From Bryobacterales bacterium (GTDB taxonomy: Bacteria > Acidobacteriota > Terriglobia > Bryobacterales > Bryobacteraceae): 39,090 nt of DNA. Positions 38,791 to 39,090 of this stretch are shown here, piece after piece. The notes below the pieces were generated by a model. That model saw nothing but the letters and a program-made list of their open reading frames with translations. It searched no databases and had not been told where the DNA came from. The stretch is taken from positions 1 through 39,090 of the forward strand of contig JAOAPR010000201.1 of the NCBI GenBank assembly GCA_025463005.1, in the 5' to 3' direction. Positions within the stretch are counted from its first letter, which is position 1. The number at the start of each line of letters is the position of its first letter. Both the position numbers and the translations under genes were made by a program.

Positions 38791-38849
38791 TTCCTGTTCC
38801 GTTTGTAGAACGAAAAAACTTTCTCTCGACGTTTTCTTTCCGAGGGCTG

Positions 38850-38877
38850 TACTATGTTCGCCCTGCGATATCGGGAG
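38850..38877 (+). promoter_or_regulatory. int promoter with CGATATCG operator
   Basis: TACTAT -10 at 38850-38855 (box TGTACTATGTTCGCC), with TCGACG at 38826-38831 as a possible -35 at 18 bp. The palindrome CGATATCGGGAG (38866-38877) sits between the predicted start site and the ATG at 38882. It overlaps the GGGAGA ribosome-binding site. Binding there would block both transcription and translation of int. Confidence 0.58.
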
Positions 38878-38881
38878 AACT

Positions 38882-39090
38882 ATGCAAGGATTCTGGTGGT
38901 CGGGTACCAGCGCAGTCCAGGCAGTCGGGAAGTCCAATGGTAAGGCGAACGGCAATGCAACGCACTCCGGGGTTCTCGTCAACGATCTCTACGTCGCGAT
39001 CGAGCGCGACTATTTAATTAACAAAAAACGAACACTGCGCAATGTGAAGGGCGCATGGAGGAAGCATCTCTCCGGCGTCTTCGGCTCGCA
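38882..39090 (+). CDS. int: Tyrosine integrase, 5' part (continues at 1-998)
   Basis: The ATG at 38882 follows GGGAGA and opens a frame that is still open at the window end. It matches the frame entering at base 1, giving the full 360-residue integrase on the circular map. The first 30 residues (GFWWSGTSAVQAVGKSNGKA) are Gly/Asn-rich. The following helices (LVNDLYVAIERDYLINKK) start the core-binding domain. Bases from 38967 duplicate 1-124. Confidence 0.9.
   Translation, partial: MQGFWWSGTSAVQAVGKSNGKANGNATHSGVLVNDLYVAIERDYLINKKRTLRNVKGAWRKHLSGVFGS
38967..39090. repeat. Terminal redundancy, right copy (= 1-124)
   Basis: Copy of 1-124 with C instead of T at the position equal to 17 (38983). 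The shared reading frame on both copies is the integrase. It marks overlap of a circular or permuted assembly and should be removed once when the genome is closed. Confidence 0.9.

Noticed and set aside
38850-39090. True direct terminal repeat (T7-like)
   Set aside because: The repeat is short, has one mismatch and lies in an open integrase frame; assembly overlap explains it better.
1-39090. CRISPR arrays, insertion sequences, rRNA genes
   Set aside because: No regularly spaced repeats, transposase-like frames or rRNA-like sequence were seen.

Overview
This window is best read as one complete, circularly assembled genome of a temperate, P22-like short-tailed phage (podovirus). Its unit length is about 38,966 bp. 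The last 124 bases (38967-39090) repeat the first 124 with one synonymous difference, and the integrase reading frame runs straight through that junction, so the linear ends are an assembly artefact. The DNA is GC-rich and densely coded, with most genes overlapping by ATGA, GTGA or TTGA. The host is inferred, at low confidence, to be a soil-type Acidobacteriota-like bacterium. The reasons are the Ala/Gly-Gln signal-peptide ends, an RsmH-like peptide of a style I associate with that group, and the tRNA-Thr(CGU)-like attachment site.

Layout. (1) 38535-1296: integration and control, with a ribbon-helix-helix-like protein, the tyrosine integrase across the junction, and an attP core that copies the 3' half of a tRNA-Thr. 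(2) 1340-7217, plus strand: early operon of small, often Cys-rich (zinc-binding) proteins, then replication-type genes (helix-rich initiator-like protein, possible helicase loader, J-domain protein). (3) 7214-10126, minus strand: Sak4-like recombination ATPase, two HNH endonucleases and three small proteins. (4) 10127-10280: a divergent switch, each promoter having an 18-bp operator in its spacer. (5) 10280-13174, plus strand: small genes and a second, FimB-sized tyrosine recombinase. (6) 13175-16194: terminase subunits and small accessory proteins. (7) 16181-31070: a double GroES-fold protein, then portal, scaffold, coat, gp4-like, gp10-like, gp7-like and two further probable ejection proteins in the P22 gene order. 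(8) 31176-34757: tail fibre and beta-helix tailspike. (9) 34758-35037, minus strand: a two-gene insertion (moron candidate) with its own promoter. (10) 35106-38486: M15 endolysin, holin candidate, a secreted-type protein, an Acb2/Tad1-like anti-defence protein and small proteins.

Most unusual points: five genes in or near the virion and lysis modules begin with Sec signal peptides ending in Ala/Gly-Gln, including the tail fibre and the tailspike. A palindromic CGATATCG motif occurs at four intergenic control positions, three of them sharing a 12-mer. Three promoters end exactly 7 nt before an ATG, implying leaderless mRNAs. Also notable are a tandem Cpn10 fusion, an RsmH-like peptide fragment beside a poly-C tract that splits a reading frame, and a probable cyclic-nucleotide sponge. 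No repressor of the CI type is evident.
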